The position numbers and the translations under genes were made by a program. A DNA stretch of 64,000 nucleotides from contig JARUPY010000387.1 of NCBI GenBank assembly GCA_029817715.1, forward strand, positions 2,232,001-2,296,000, read 5' to 3'. The notes beneath the pieces were generated by a model. The model was not told the DNA's origin and did not search any database. It saw only the letters and a program-made list of their open reading frames with translations. The stretch is from Melastoma dodecandrum (taxonomy: Eukaryota > Streptophyta > Magnoliopsida > Myrtales > Melastomataceae). Of this stretch, positions 1-11,335 are shown piece after piece (the first letter of the stretch is position 1; the number at the start of each line of letters is the position of its first letter).

Positions 1-2155
1 AGTAGAACTTTAACAATTGAAACACACTTCTATTATCAGTCCTAACTGTTTTGACTTGATTTGAAAACTGAGTATTAACCATCATGCAAAACTGAGGTGA
101 CAAGGTTGAAACTTCTGATTTTGATTTCATCATGTATAACCAAGTCATCCTACTATAATCATCAACAATGGTAAGAAAATATTTGTGGCCTCTAAGAGAT
201 TCTTGCATGAATGGACCCCAAACATCACAATGAATCAAGTCAAAAACAATTTTACTATTATTCTGATGAACAGGAAAAGGCTTTCTTTTCTGTTTTGCAT
301 AGTGACAAATAGAACATACATCACTATTAGAAGAAGACACTGAATGATTACAAGACTGAACAAGTTTAAACTTTTCAACAGAAGGGTGGGCAAGTCTGTA
401 ATGCCAGATATCAAAAGTTTGAGGAAGGACAACTTTACAGGATTGAGTAAAAGGAATTTGCAAATCAGCTCCCAGACCTTCATGTGCTTCCTTGTCACCT
501 TCAAGAATGTATAAATCGGCTCTATCTTTAGCAAGTCCAATCATCTTCCATGATGATAGGGCCTGAATATAACAACAAGACTTATGAAAGAAGGCACAAT
601 ACAAGACAGATTTCCTTAGCTAACTTACAGAAATGAGACTAATATGAAAATCACGTATGTATAGAACATTGTATAGGATAAGATCCCTTTTTAGAATCAC
701 ATCACCTATGTGAGTGACCAGAATTTTAGCTCCATCTGGCAAAATCACAAAAACATCTTGTACTGGTTTAGAGTTACGAAAAGAAGCAAAATTTTAGTAA
801 TATCGTTTGTGGCTCCAGTATCCACAATCCAACAAGAAAAATTTTGAACAGTAAACTGAGGATTCAAGTCACTATGTATACCTGCAGTGTTAGAAAAAAT
901 CTTAGGAGAAACCGTAGAAAAGACATTTTCTGGGATAATAGACAAGATTGAAGAAGAAACTGCAGGTACTGGCTGTTCTGTTCGAGCATCAAGCATTGCC
1001 ATCATCTTTTGAAGTTGCCCCTTGACTTCATCCAAGGCAGAGTCATCACAACGTCTTCCATCAAACACAGCATCCACTTGTCCTGCCACTTTATTCATAG
1101 GTTGTTTGCCTATTCTATTCATCCCTGTATTAGGATAACCTATGAGTTGATAACACCTGTCTTTATTGTGTCCTTTCTTCCCACAATATTCACAAATCAA
1201 AGCCTGCCTCTTAATCCTCTTCTTGAAATCAAGAGTTGGCGCTGTTAAAATAATTGAATCATGTTGCATATTCATATATGTATCATTCGCCTAGATTGTT
1301 GAGATTCCTCCTGAACAACCATATTGTACATTTCATCCATCACTGGAAACGGTTTCATTCCCAGAATTCGACTTTTAACCACATCAAATTTATCATTCAA
1401 ACCATGCAAGAATCTGTACACATGGTCTTCCATCTGTTCTTCAGCAAAGCATCTGAAACATTCAGCATTACAAGTCCCACATCTGCAATGAGGAATCGGC
1501 CTAAAATTCTTTAGTTCTGCCCATATCCCATTCATCTCCGTATAGTAATGCATCAACCGACCTCTCTCCTTGACTAATCATCAACAGCTGTTGCTGTAGC
1601 CTGCTAATCTCTTTTCAAAACATCCCATATCTCCACCGTATTATTGATGAAAAATATGTTGGAAGCAATTCACTCTGTGACATATCTCAGCAGCCAAGCT
1701 ACAACTAAAGTGTTACAGCGTTTCCAAGCAGGAAAAATCAAGTCATCTGTGCTTGGAACTGGAATACTTCCATCAATAAATCCCAGCTTGTTCCGGAAAA
1801 CCAAAGCCATCTCGAATGCTCTACTCCAAGTGAAATAGTTCGATCCATTGAGCGGAGGACTAACCATGACTGAAGACAAGCTGTCGGATTGTTGAAGATG
1901 GAAAGGCGATGAAGGATCATCCATTTCTGCAAGTCTGCCCAAATCTGCCACCTCTACACGTGTCTGAGTTGAACTGTTCTGCGAGAAACCGGTCGAACCT
2001 CCTGCAGCTACCGCGGCACCCCTACCAGCAACCACTCCGGTGTAAGAACGCCGCTCTTATACCATGAAAGCTGGCGAGGAGAACAAGAGGCAGTGGAACA
2101 GGAGGAGGCGCAGAGAGAAGCAGAACTAAAAATGATCTAACTAAATTAGTTACAC
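1..2155 (-). mobile_element. Decayed Ty1/Copia retrotransposon (gag, protease, partial integrase), cut by the window edge
   Basis: Read on the minus strand from right to left. A gag start (about 2035-1670) contains the Copia-type sequence NGSNYFTWSRAFEMAL. A second gag block (1556-1272) is followed by a CCHC zinc knuckle (CEYCGKKGHNKDRC, near 1200-1160) and a protease active-site motif WIVDTGATNDI (near 830-800). From about 740 to 1 the GAG-pre-integrase region (WHYRLAHPSVEKFKL) and the start of the integrase core (DLIHCDVWGPF, then FLTIVDDYSRMTW) can be read. Frame changes between blocks show it is broken. Reverse transcriptase, if present, lies left of the window. A primer-binding-like site at 2053-2064 marks the 5' end of the internal region. 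The stretch 2066-2155 may be a short remnant of the 5' LTR, but its edges are uncertain. Confidence 0.85.
2053..2064 (-). other. Primer-binding site of the Copia element (initiator tRNA-Met type)
   Basis: On the minus strand this reads TGGTATAAGAGC, one base from the TGGTATCAGAGC site complementary to the 3' end of plant initiator tRNA-Met. It sits just upstream of the gag start of the minus-strand Copia element, where such a site is expected. Confidence 0.6.
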
Positions 2156-2269
2156 TATGTGTCTACTGTACATGAACTATATCATAATACTACTGTGGCC
2201 CACATTCTTCAGCCTTTATCAACTCGTTCAGCTTGCCTTATTACTTCACAAAGTCACCGAGTTCATTAA

Positions 2270-2461
2270 TGTAGTACGTTCATCGGCCACGTTTTCACTG
2301 ATCGGGGAGACATCGACTGGAACAGGAACGGACCCAACGAGCAGCGGGACATCACAAACTGGGGTTTCCACCACGTACCCAGCCAGGAGGACTTCCCACG
2401 GGATGCCGTCGGTCGAGTGGAGCTTCGCCCGGAGTGGGATTCCTCCGAACCTCTTGAATGA
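2270..2461 (+). pseudogene. Relic last exon of a copper amine oxidase
   Basis: In the frame ending with TGA at 2459-2461 the DNA encodes a stretch containing WGFHHVPSQEDFP. This closely matches [12 protein letters not shown], the copper-ligand region of the intact amine oxidase gene 3 kb downstream (last exon 5471-5681). The preceding residues (DWNRNGPNEQRDITN) also resemble the start of that exon. It stops about 20 codons after the motif, earlier than the intact gene, and no other exons of the family are seen nearby, so this is an isolated, diverged fragment, probably of a former tandem copy. Confidence 0.6.
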
Positions 2462-3209
2462 TCCGGGGGTGCTACATCTTCCATATCACCAACTCGTTAC
2501 GTCCACGTCCATGGATACACGACACTCCCACCCAACCTGTATTTGGCATGTTTGATGTCTGTCGTATATTAATCAAGTGGAGATAGAGGTAGTGGTCACG
2601 TCATTACAAGTTGGTCCTCGTCGGATATGAGCCGGGACAATTTTGTCGTCTCTCTCCTTTTGCCTTCAAACTCAGATTCCAACTCAAAAAATATATATAT
2701 ATATCCCAAAAAAATAAACCCAAGATTCCAATGACCTCCATCGTGTAACAAAAGGTATCGTGTTGGAAAGAAAAGGGAAGTGCAGAGAGAAAGACCCAAA
2801 AGGCATGGAAAAGGTGGTCCACTCAACTATAAGTGATGGCAAATGACGTTCATTTTGGTCTTGGTCCCCATACCTCGACCCTCACTCCAAACTCCCTCCG
2901 TACTTGTTTTTGATCATCCATTCACGTGCCCAGAAAGAACATGCGTTAACTTACAATAAGGGTGTCAATATAAGATATTTAGATAAGAATGATAAAAGAG
3001 AATAGAAGTGATGGTGCATGTAGTGTCCGAATGAAAGACCGCCCTCGGATGGATACTGTCGTCATCCCTGGATGTTCCCAAACTACTCACTACCACTGTA
3101 TATAACGAGACATTTGCTCTGTTTCTCTCGGTCTCCCCTGTTGGAAGAGAAAACTCTGCTTCTTTCTTTGTCGTCCACAGCCACAACCCCCCCCCCCCCC
3201 CCCCCCCCC
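2462..3209 (+). promoter_or_regulatory. Upstream region of the copper amine oxidase gene, with TATA box
   Basis: No gene is seen here. A TATATAA box lies at 3099-3105, about 105 bp before the amine oxidase ATG, in a normal position for a core promoter with a short 5' leader. An (AT)n microsatellite is at about 2693-2704. The leader ends in a run of 23 C directly against the start codon. Confidence 0.5.
3187..3209 (+). repeat. Run of 23 C abutting the ATG
   Basis: An uninterrupted C homopolymer occupies 3187-3209, and the amine oxidase start codon begins at 3210. Such tracts vary in length and are error-prone in sequencing, so the exact count is uncertain. It does not affect the reading frame, since it is upstream of the ATG. 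Confidence 0.9.
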
Positions 3210-5681
3210 ATGGAACCAAGGCAGAAGCTCTGCTACCTCCTTCTCTTCACCGTCTCCCTCATCTTCCTCCTCCTCAACGCCTCCGATCGCCTCCCTTCCC
3301 TCTCCTCCGATCTGGCTTCCCCCGGCCGTCGCTTCATCAGGAACCAGCCGTCGGCCTCCACCCGACACTCTGACCACTCTCTCGACATGCCGAAGCACCC
3401 CCTGGATCCCCTCACCGTCCAGGAGATCAACCGGGTGAGGACCATCCTGCTCTCCCACCCGACGTTTGGGTCTGTCTCGACCCCCTATGCGCTCCACTCC
3501 ATCGCCCTCGATGAGCCCCCCAAGGATTTCGTCAAGAGCTGGTCCAAGGGCCAGACTTTCCCCCGCAAGGCCTCTGTCGTGGCGAGAGTGGGCGGTGATT
3601 CGTATGTCCTCACAGTTAACTTGGACGAGGGCTCGACAAAGGTCGAGAATTTCGGGCATGTCTCGGGTAATTAACAGGCGGTTTTGTGGATTGTCTGGAT
3701 TGATGTTTAAATGGTTTGGTTGATGGGTTTCGTCTGGGTTGTAGGTTATCCGACGATGACGATCGAGGACATGACCACTGCCATGGTGGCCCCGTTTGCG
3801 GACGCCAGGTTCAACCTCACGATCACTGAACGTGGGGTCAATCTGGTCGACGTAGCTTGCCTGCCGCTATCGCTTGGATGGTATGGTAAGAGAGAAGAAA
3901 ACCGGAGGCTGATCAAAGTCCAGTGCTACTCAAGCAAGGACACCGTGAACTTTTACATGAGGCCTATTGAGGGGCTCACAGTCCTCGTCGATATGGACAC
4001 GAAGGAAGTGATTGAGATCACCGACAAAGGTAGGGACATACCGATCCCGAAGGCGGCCGACACCGACTACCGCTACTCTCATATGCAGGCCAATCACAGA
4101 ACAGTCGACTTGATCAATCCCATCTCGATCGAGCAACCCAATGGTCCGAGCTTCGTCATCGAGGACGATCACCAGGTGAAGTGGGCGAACTGGGAACTCC
4201 ACATCAAGGCCGACGCGAGGGCCGGCGTGATAATCTCCCGGGCACAGTTCAAAGACCCGGACAGCGGAGAAACCCGCGATGTGATGTACAAGGGGTACGC
4301 GTCGGAACTGTTCGTCCCATACATGGACCCAACAGATGCGTGGTACTTCAAGACGTACATGGACGCGGGGGAGTACGGGTTCGGGCTCCAGGCGATGCCG
4401 CTCGATCCCTTAAACGACTGCCCGAGGAACGCCCGTTTCATGGACGGGGTGTTTGCGGCCGGAGATGGGAAGCCATACGTGAGGTCGAACATGATATGCA
4501 TATACGAGAGCTACGGGGGAGACATTGGGTGGAGGCATTCAGAGAGTCCGATCACCGGGATGCCCGTATGAACTCTCTCTTTCAGAATTTCGCAAAATTT
4601 CACTAATCTCAGATTTTTTTTTTTTTTTTTTGGTAAATGGTGCAGATAAGGGAGGTGAGGCCGAAGGTGACATTAGTGGTCAGAATGGTAGCTTCCGTCG
4701 CAAACTATGACTACATCGTTGATTGGGAATTTCAGGCAGATGGACTAATCAGAGTCAAGGTTTGTCTGCTCTCTCCCAAAGTCTTGTCCTAAGATATTAT
4801 TTCACGAAACGTCCGAACGGTCGTCTTCAATTGCAGGTTGGACTAAGTGGCATCCTGATGATAAAAGGCTCTCCCTACACCAACCTCCAAGACAAGCCCG
4901 ACGATGAGGACCTCTACGGCACGATCCTAGCCGAGAACGTCGTCGGTGTCATCCACGACCACTTCATCACCTTCTACCTCGACATGGACGTCGATGGTAC
5001 TGAGAACTCCTTCGTCAAGGTCAATATCCAGAAGCAAGAGACCTCTCCCGGCGAGTCCCCCAGGAAGAGCTACCTCAAAGCCGTCAGGACCATCGCCAAG
5101 AACGAGAAGGATGCGCAGGTCAAGTTGAAGCTGTATGAACCAGCTGAGTTTCACGTGATCAACCCTAACAAGAAAACCCGTGTCGGGAACCCTGTCGGTT
5201 ACAAGGTTGTTGCCGCCGGGACTGCTGCTAGCTTGCTCGATCTTGACGACCCTCCACAGAAGCGAGCGGCTTTCACGAACAACCAGATGTGGGTGACGCC
5301 GTACAATGCCAGCGAACAGTGGGCAGCGGGGCTTTTCGTGTATCAGAGCCAGGGCGAAGATACTCTTGCTGTGTGGTCCGAGAGGTTGGCCTCGTCCACC
5401 ATTTCTTCCAAATGGAAAGTTGTTTTGTAGCTCATAGAAAGGATGATCTCACGCCATTCTGGTGTTGCAGGAACCGGCCAATCGAAAACAAGGACATTGT
5501 GATCTGGTACACCTTGGGGTTCCACCACATCCCCTGTCAGGAGGACTTCCCGATCATGCCGACCGTATCGTCGAGCTTCGACTTGAAGCCCGTCAATTTC
5601 TTTGAGAGGAACCCCATCCTTGGAGTCCCGCCGAACAGGGACACAGAATTACCGGTCTGCAAGGCCACCGCTTCGGCTTAG
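3210..5681 (+). CDS. Copper-containing primary amine oxidase (five exons, 716 aa)
   Basis: Oxidises primary amines or diamines such as putrescine to aldehydes, releasing ammonia and hydrogen peroxide; plant members act in the apoplast or in peroxisomes. Exons inferred from GT-AG borders: 3210-3666, 3745-4565, 4646-4759, 4837-5384, 5471-5681, giving 717 codons with stop, a normal family length. The N-terminus has a hydrophobic segment ([15 protein letters not shown]), suggesting a signal peptide or anchor and hence secretion. Key family features are all present: catalytic Asp in [10 protein letters not shown] (about residue 359), the topaquinone precursor Tyr in NYDY (about 447), copper ligands HDH (about 504 and 506) and the third His in [12 protein letters not shown] (about 665-666). 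The start is the only ATG placing this hydrophobic segment at the N-terminus. An AATAAA signal follows at 5777. The gene appears intact. Substrate preference cannot be read from the sequence. Confidence 0.95.
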
Positions 5682-5776
5682 ACTTTCGAACTAGTGAAAT
5701 AGAATATACTTCACTGTAGCAACTTAAAGTTGCATAGTTTGCTGGCCAGCTATTTCCGATTGTACAATCACGCGCT

Positions 5777-5782
5777 AATAAA
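5777..5782 (+). terminator. Polyadenylation signal of the amine oxidase gene
   Basis: AATAAA lies 96 bp after the stop codon, in AT-rich sequence typical of a plant 3' UTR. Confidence 0.5.
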
Positions 5783-5889
5783 AGCTTTGATCATCATCCT
5801 CCTTTATTTGTAGTGGTAATGAGAACGAGCAGTAGTTACGATATAAAGTTCATCAGTTCATTTGCTCATAGAGTTTTGAGTTCAGCAAC

Positions 5890-6470
5890 CTTGGCGTTGG
5901 GATTGTTAAGAGCGAAGTTTTCTCCTCACGACAAGCCCAACCGATCTGACAAATCTAGTTGAGTTCCTTCAGGCAACTCCCAGTGGGATGAATATAAGAA
6001 ACTCGCGAGCATGAATTTCAGCATCTTTTCTGCAAGCAGTATCCCTACGCAGATCCTCCTGCTGGAACCAAACGGCAGGTACACAAGGTTGTTGCCTGAG
6101 AAATCAAGCTCCCATGAATCTTTTAAGAACCTCTCTGGGATGAAGTCGAGCGGCCCTTTGGTATGGTGTAACCTCCATCAACCCAAGGCTCGTCAGGGGT
6201 CTGAGGAACCGGCAGGGGGAGTGGTTGGTGTAATCGTGTAGTCTCCTTGATGACGGCATCGAGGTACTTACTTCAGTTCCGGCAAGTGGCACTCTTCGAC
6301 TGTGGAATCCACTCCCACGACCGTCATCAATTCTTCCACCTCGTTCTTCATTACTGAGATTCTACAGCAACTCTGCCATCGCCCACTCAACTGATGCGGC
6401 AATTTCGTAATAAGCAAATGAACCGAATTGTGGCATACGCACATTGCCTTAAGCACGAGAATATGACGTT
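5890..6470 (-). pseudogene. CYP706-like cytochrome P450 relic
   Basis: Minus-strand translation gives the C-terminal part of a P450: the PERF-type motif (DFIPERFLKDSWELDFSGNN), a heme loop LPFGSSRRICVG in which the usual FGxGxR glycine is serine, and a tail LPEGTQLDLSDRLGLS. Further right, in other frames, are the helix-K-region sequences VEELMTVVGVDSTVEECHLPELK and EWAMAELLQNLS. Frame shifts separate the blocks, and most of the segment between the GYTIPKG motif and PERF is missing. The motifs resemble the CYP706 genes at 24031 and 32330 more than other families, but assignment from such a fragment is tentative. No N-terminal half is visible. Confidence 0.75.
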
Positions 6471-6858
6471 TACCATTTTATAGCATCAAGCGTGTCTGCT
6501 TCTAGAGTTGGCGAATCTCATCATCGGATTTTACCCACCCAGGGCTGAGTAATCAAGTTTAGGACAATTGAGGAGTTCCCTGCTCCAAGGAATACAACCC
6601 CGGTTTGAAGAGCAACATGAAAGTCAGATTGCTTGAAATCGAAGGTCGTAGAGCTCAGGAAACTCGAGCCCCCCAACTCAAAATCGAGTAATTATTTTTG
6701 TTGTCCAGCCAGCATCAATGGGTCGAACTCAAATGCTAACTGCAAAAGATGAGTAAATGATCGGCAGCCTGACCTTACTGCCCTAACATTCCTATCCTAT
6801 TCCTAAACCAAACCCAACTCGCAAATGGAAAAAGAGCTGCGGTTCATTGTCGCATGCT

Positions 6859-9800
6859 TCAGGAGGATACCGCTTTCTTGCAGTGATGCTTGAGCCAATC
6901 CATGGTCACGCTCTTCGGCCTCTCTAGCGGTAATCCAAGCGCTCTGTCGCATATCAGCTGAACAACCACCAGCCAAAGTTATGTTTACCATGTTATTGCA
7001 TGGAAAAGGTAAAGCTGGCGCAGAATTGAGACAAGGCGAAGGTACCTGAGAGCATATTCCGATACTCCTTGACACGCCGAAAAGAACAGTATAATACCTG
7101 CTCAGGATAAATTGCTCAAGTTTGTTCCAAGTACGAAATGACATAGGCAACCACATTACACTAGCATGGACAAAACTAGATGCACAAAAAGAACTGGAAG
7201 TAGCAGAAGATAAAAACATGAGTCGAATGAGAGGGAGGGAGGACCTTGCTTCAGTTAAACCAAAATGATTTAGGAGCACTCCGCTGTGTGCATCAACATT
7301 AGGCCATGGGTTCTTGACCTGGAGATAAGCGGAGCTTAGTCACAAATTCGTCAAATAATTTCTTTTATCGCAAGTTTCTACTTCAAATGAGGATAATAGT
7401 TTCACGGAGACAGAGAACAGCAACAACCTTTCCTAACTCTGTCAGTACAGGAGGCAATTTTTTGAGCCCAATCTTTAAGTCATTACATGGTCTAATCTTC
7501 TACAATAAACCATAAGACAGGGAATGAAATGCAAACCAGCTGGAATAGGGGGTCATCAGGCAAGTGCTTCAGGGCGAATTCCCTTTGACAAGTGAACCTG
7601 GGATCCGTTTTACGCAACACTCCGTGGCCAAAACCTGGAACAACCTGCATACCAATCGGCAAGGCACCCGGCAGTGAAATAATGAAACTAACCTCTGGTC
7701 AGGTGTTCAGTCACTAATGAATGATGAACAAAACAGGAGCCTGACAATTAAAACTCATAAAGCAGGCAAAATCAACATCGCGTCTTCATGATCTTAATGG
7801 CAATTTTCCAAGCACAAGCAAAGCGTATATTACTTTATACATGGTTTTCACGAATAGAAAACTAGGAGAAACTTTCAGAAATGTAACTCCAACTAGAAGT
7901 CAGAAAATCATGAAAAGACAGAGCATCGCCAATTAAACCTTGCCACTATTTAGTGTCTTTGTGATGTTTTCTCCACACTCATCTACGACCGACTTTATCC
8001 ACAGCAAAACCTCCTGCAAAATGTGGCAAGTAGTATTTGAGTGACATTCCATTGCCACACAAAGAGCCAAAACATGTACTTCTCATCAAAGATAGGATCT
8101 AATATGATGCCTATTATAACCAAAATAAGAAATAAAAAACAATTGTTGAATGGGGCATTGATTTTTCTGGTCATGATTTTCAAGCTCAATCCTTTTGTAG
8201 GATGTTCTCTTCGCAAATGTTGTAGTAAACTTCCATTTCTATTCTCTTAGCAAATAAGGACTCCATAGAATTACCTTTCAATTTCATCAAACATTTGATA
8301 TATTTCAAGCATTCTGAATTGCGCTGAACACATTCCTTAAATAACATGACGGAAAAACAAAAGAGACGTCATTCTAGTCAATTAAGGTATCATACCTGAT
8401 TAGCTAACCCATGTAGTGGCCCAGCTAAACCATTCAAAGCAACCGCAAATGAAAGGTAAGGGTCGGAAAGTGCACTTGCTACCTGCAGACAGAAGATAAT
8501 AAACCAGGATCAGATTACAGAAAGCTATGTACATCAAATTTCCTAAAGTGATATTAAGAATTCTTCATCGGTCACAAATAGACACCACACACAAATACCA
8601 TAACCAATCCACGAATTGGAACAGAGTCAAACTTATAGCACTAATCGATTTTTGAAATCTAAAACTAGCATTCTATCTATTTCTATTACTAATGGAGTAA
8701 ACTTTTCAAATAAACATCATCGTACACAAACTATTGATATTTTATTTTGGAACTGTTTCAAATAAAACAGCATCACAAGCTGTTTCAGCATTGATGGTAA
8801 TACACGGTCATATTAACTGTTGCATGCCAAATACAATCTAAAGTTCACACCACTCTGAAAAATTCTTCCCAACACTCCCACACTTCAAATTGAGGAGGAA
8901 TGCTACCAACACTCCCCCGGGTGGGGAGTGTTGAACATGCCTTTATATTATTGGTCCACATCAATTAAATAAGACAAATTACTATTATATGAGGCTGATG
9001 TGGACCAATAGAATGATGGGGGGGAGCAACCATTCATCTCATCATTAATCAAAAGATTGCTTTGAAAGGTAGATGAAACCACAATACTTTTAAGACACCA
9101 CTAATCAATTTGACTGTTGATTACTAGTTTATAGGCAAAACCATTTGCTATTTACAGAAGATCGTCTGTAGTGAAGTTAAAACATTTTTTGTTTTTCCTA
9201 CGTGTCCGACGTCATGACACATTGATAATCCCCCTCAGTAACGTAATAATAAACATATGTCAGAATTGAAAGAGCCGTACATTTAAGAGGTAAAGGGACC
9301 TCAGTCGAATGAAACTAGAAATAACAAAGTAAGTGAAAGTTCCGAGAATCCATGCTGCATGGCGGCCAGCCTAATGCTAATTTTGAAGTACGGCAAATAA
9401 TGCCAAAAATCTTTTTCTTGGAAAATAAGTTGAAAATGATTATTTTTTATAAAGGGTTCTGATCAACAACCTGGAGAGCCATTACTCCAGAGGCAAACTG
9501 TGTCATTGGATGTGCTGTTTCTGGCAGGGCATCAGTAGCCTTATACACATAATCTGCAAGCACATATCGGAAGAATATGAGATGTGGTACAGTACTGTCA
9601 CCAAAAATCAAAAGGTCGTAACAACCTTGTGCTAAACCGAGATAACAAAGTATACAATACAAATTATCCACCAATAACAATTGCATTAACTACTTAGCAT
9701 AAATCACAGTACTCTAGTATCCCTCCAAGTATCTTTAAGAAAATGGTTGTGGAGCAAAACTAGAATGGAATCACTGCCTCTACTTCTCACAGAGCAATCG

Positions 9801-11335
9801 ATTTCAAGCATATTTCACACAGACAAGAGAAAAACTGACATGGAACAGTAGCACGGGTTCGTAGCTCATTTGATAGTGCATCAACTTGCCCCTTGCTAGG
9901 GACCTGAAAGACCAGATATCTCTGATAAACTTTTGAACCAAAGCAACCAAATGAAGTACCAAATTCAACAGGTATTCCAATAGTAAATAAGAATCATGAC
10001 ATCAACATTAACGAGAACTTTCACCTTTCCAGTTAAAAGAAGCCATAAAAGACCTTCAGGGAGTGGCTCTCCCCCAGGTTTTGCAGCTGGTAATAGCTTC
10101 TCGCATTCTGGAATTGAAAGACCTCGAAAACAATTCTAAGAAGCCAATGACACCCAACTGAGAAAGATAACAAAGAATTAGCTCGAATATGTCCAAGACA
10201 GGACTTTTTGCCTCCTCTGGGTCAAGCAAAGATGTTTCCCAGAGTAATCCAATCATTCCTCTCATGCCACCAAGTACCTAAGCAACCATTAAAATGGTTT
10301 TGGACAACTGAGTCAACAGTAGTTTCAATCAACCGATGAAAGCCCAAATAAAATTTATACCATGTCCAATGTGATATTCCCCAGCTGAACCTTTCCATGT
10401 TCAGCTTTAAGTTTCTTTAGTTGTTCCTGCAGCCACCAGAATATGAACCTCAAGTCCCAATCATTAAATGATAACAGTAAGGTGTTAATAGATTACACAT
10501 TAGGATTAAACATTAAGACTAGCATTAGAATGAAGTTTTACTTCACCACACTTCACTAGGCCAATGCAGACCAGAACATCGTCATAAAGAATAAGATCCA
10601 CTTTTCTGATGAAAGCGAACTGACAGATCGAACCGAACATGTCAAGCTAAGAGAATGTACTAAATAAACGATCCAGTTCAGGAAATGAGAAGACATTGCA
10701 CAAATCAAAACGGATTCACAGCAAGGAAGGGGGAGGGGAGAAGCCTGCTGTTCTGGAATCAGTTCCTTCAGCTGGGAGCGGAGATCCTGGCAGTAACATG
10801 CACAAACAAAGAAGGGACATTTGTTTTCAGTCAACCATGCCAGAACTCGACTAAGAAAATAAGGAAATCAAATATTAGGCGTCAACAGCAAGCCTAAGCG
10901 AACAGCATTTATTTCACTAATTTCGAAATTTCTCCACTTTTCATTAATCTCCAAAAAAATAAAGAATGAAAACGGGTAAATATCAGTTCTTTGTCACTCA
11001 GCTAGTCTTGATTAGGCAAAATATCCACGAAGACCGACGGGGCAGCCGTCCTAAGGGACATGAGGAAGAAGGTTACCGTATCCTGGGAAGATGTTTGCAT
11101 CTGAATCCATCTAAATAACGTCAAGGGGCTCGATTTCTGCTGCTGCACCTGTCAAAAAAAAAAAAACAAAAGGAACAATTTTGACATCACCCCAACATCC
11201 GTAAAGAAATCAAGAAGCCAGCAGCAAAATTCAAAGCAGCCTCCTGATCCCACCAAACCCCGTCAAGGAAAAAGGAAGGGGGCCGAAACTCACATTCCTC
11301 CGGTGGAGGGCAGACAAGCTGCGGAACAACGCCAT
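6859..11335 (-). CDS. Citrate synthase gene, mitochondrial type, lacking about 100 central residues (possible pseudogene)
   Basis: Citrate synthase condenses acetyl-CoA and oxaloacetate in the mitochondrial matrix. Exons on the minus strand: 11294-11335, 11077-11148, 10745-10786, 10361-10426, 10212-10277, 10025-10135, 9840-9903, 9471-9553, 8396-8482, 7939-8013, 7537-7644, 7428-7499 (uncertain), 7245-7318, 7046-7097, 6859-6957. They join without a stop into about 370 aa, against about 470 for plant enzymes. The N-terminus ([13 protein letters not shown]) looks like a mitochondrial presequence. Catalytic residues are visible in [20 protein letters not shown] and NVDAHSG. Missing are about 100 residues between FASGVMALQ and VASALSDPY, where only a 0.99-kb intron is found, and about nine residues in [11 protein letters not shown]. 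The exon at 7428-7499 starts with unrelated sequence in place of the usual LYEVVPP helix. Two introns (after EQQ and after DPEE) appear to start with GC. Either a degenerate paralogue or a shortened expressed form; a working enzyme seems unlikely. Confidence 0.85.
8905..9035. repeat. Small inverted-repeat (MITE-like) insertion in the citrate synthase intron
   Basis: Two nested hairpins occur here: CAACACTCCCC/GGGGAGTGTTG with a 4-5 base loop (8908-8933), and a 15-bp stem GGTCCACATCA-type arm at about 8949-8964 matched by 8996-9010. The outer ends (CTCCCCC and GGGGGAG) are also roughly complementary. The structure lies in the intron where the central citrate synthase exons should be. No clear target-site duplication was seen. 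Confidence 0.5.

Noticed and set aside
7046..7097. A possible one-base frameshift in the citrate synthase exon [16 protein letters not shown]
   Set aside because: My first count suggested an extra A, but the open translation across the exon is consistent with no frameshift, so the exon is taken as intact.
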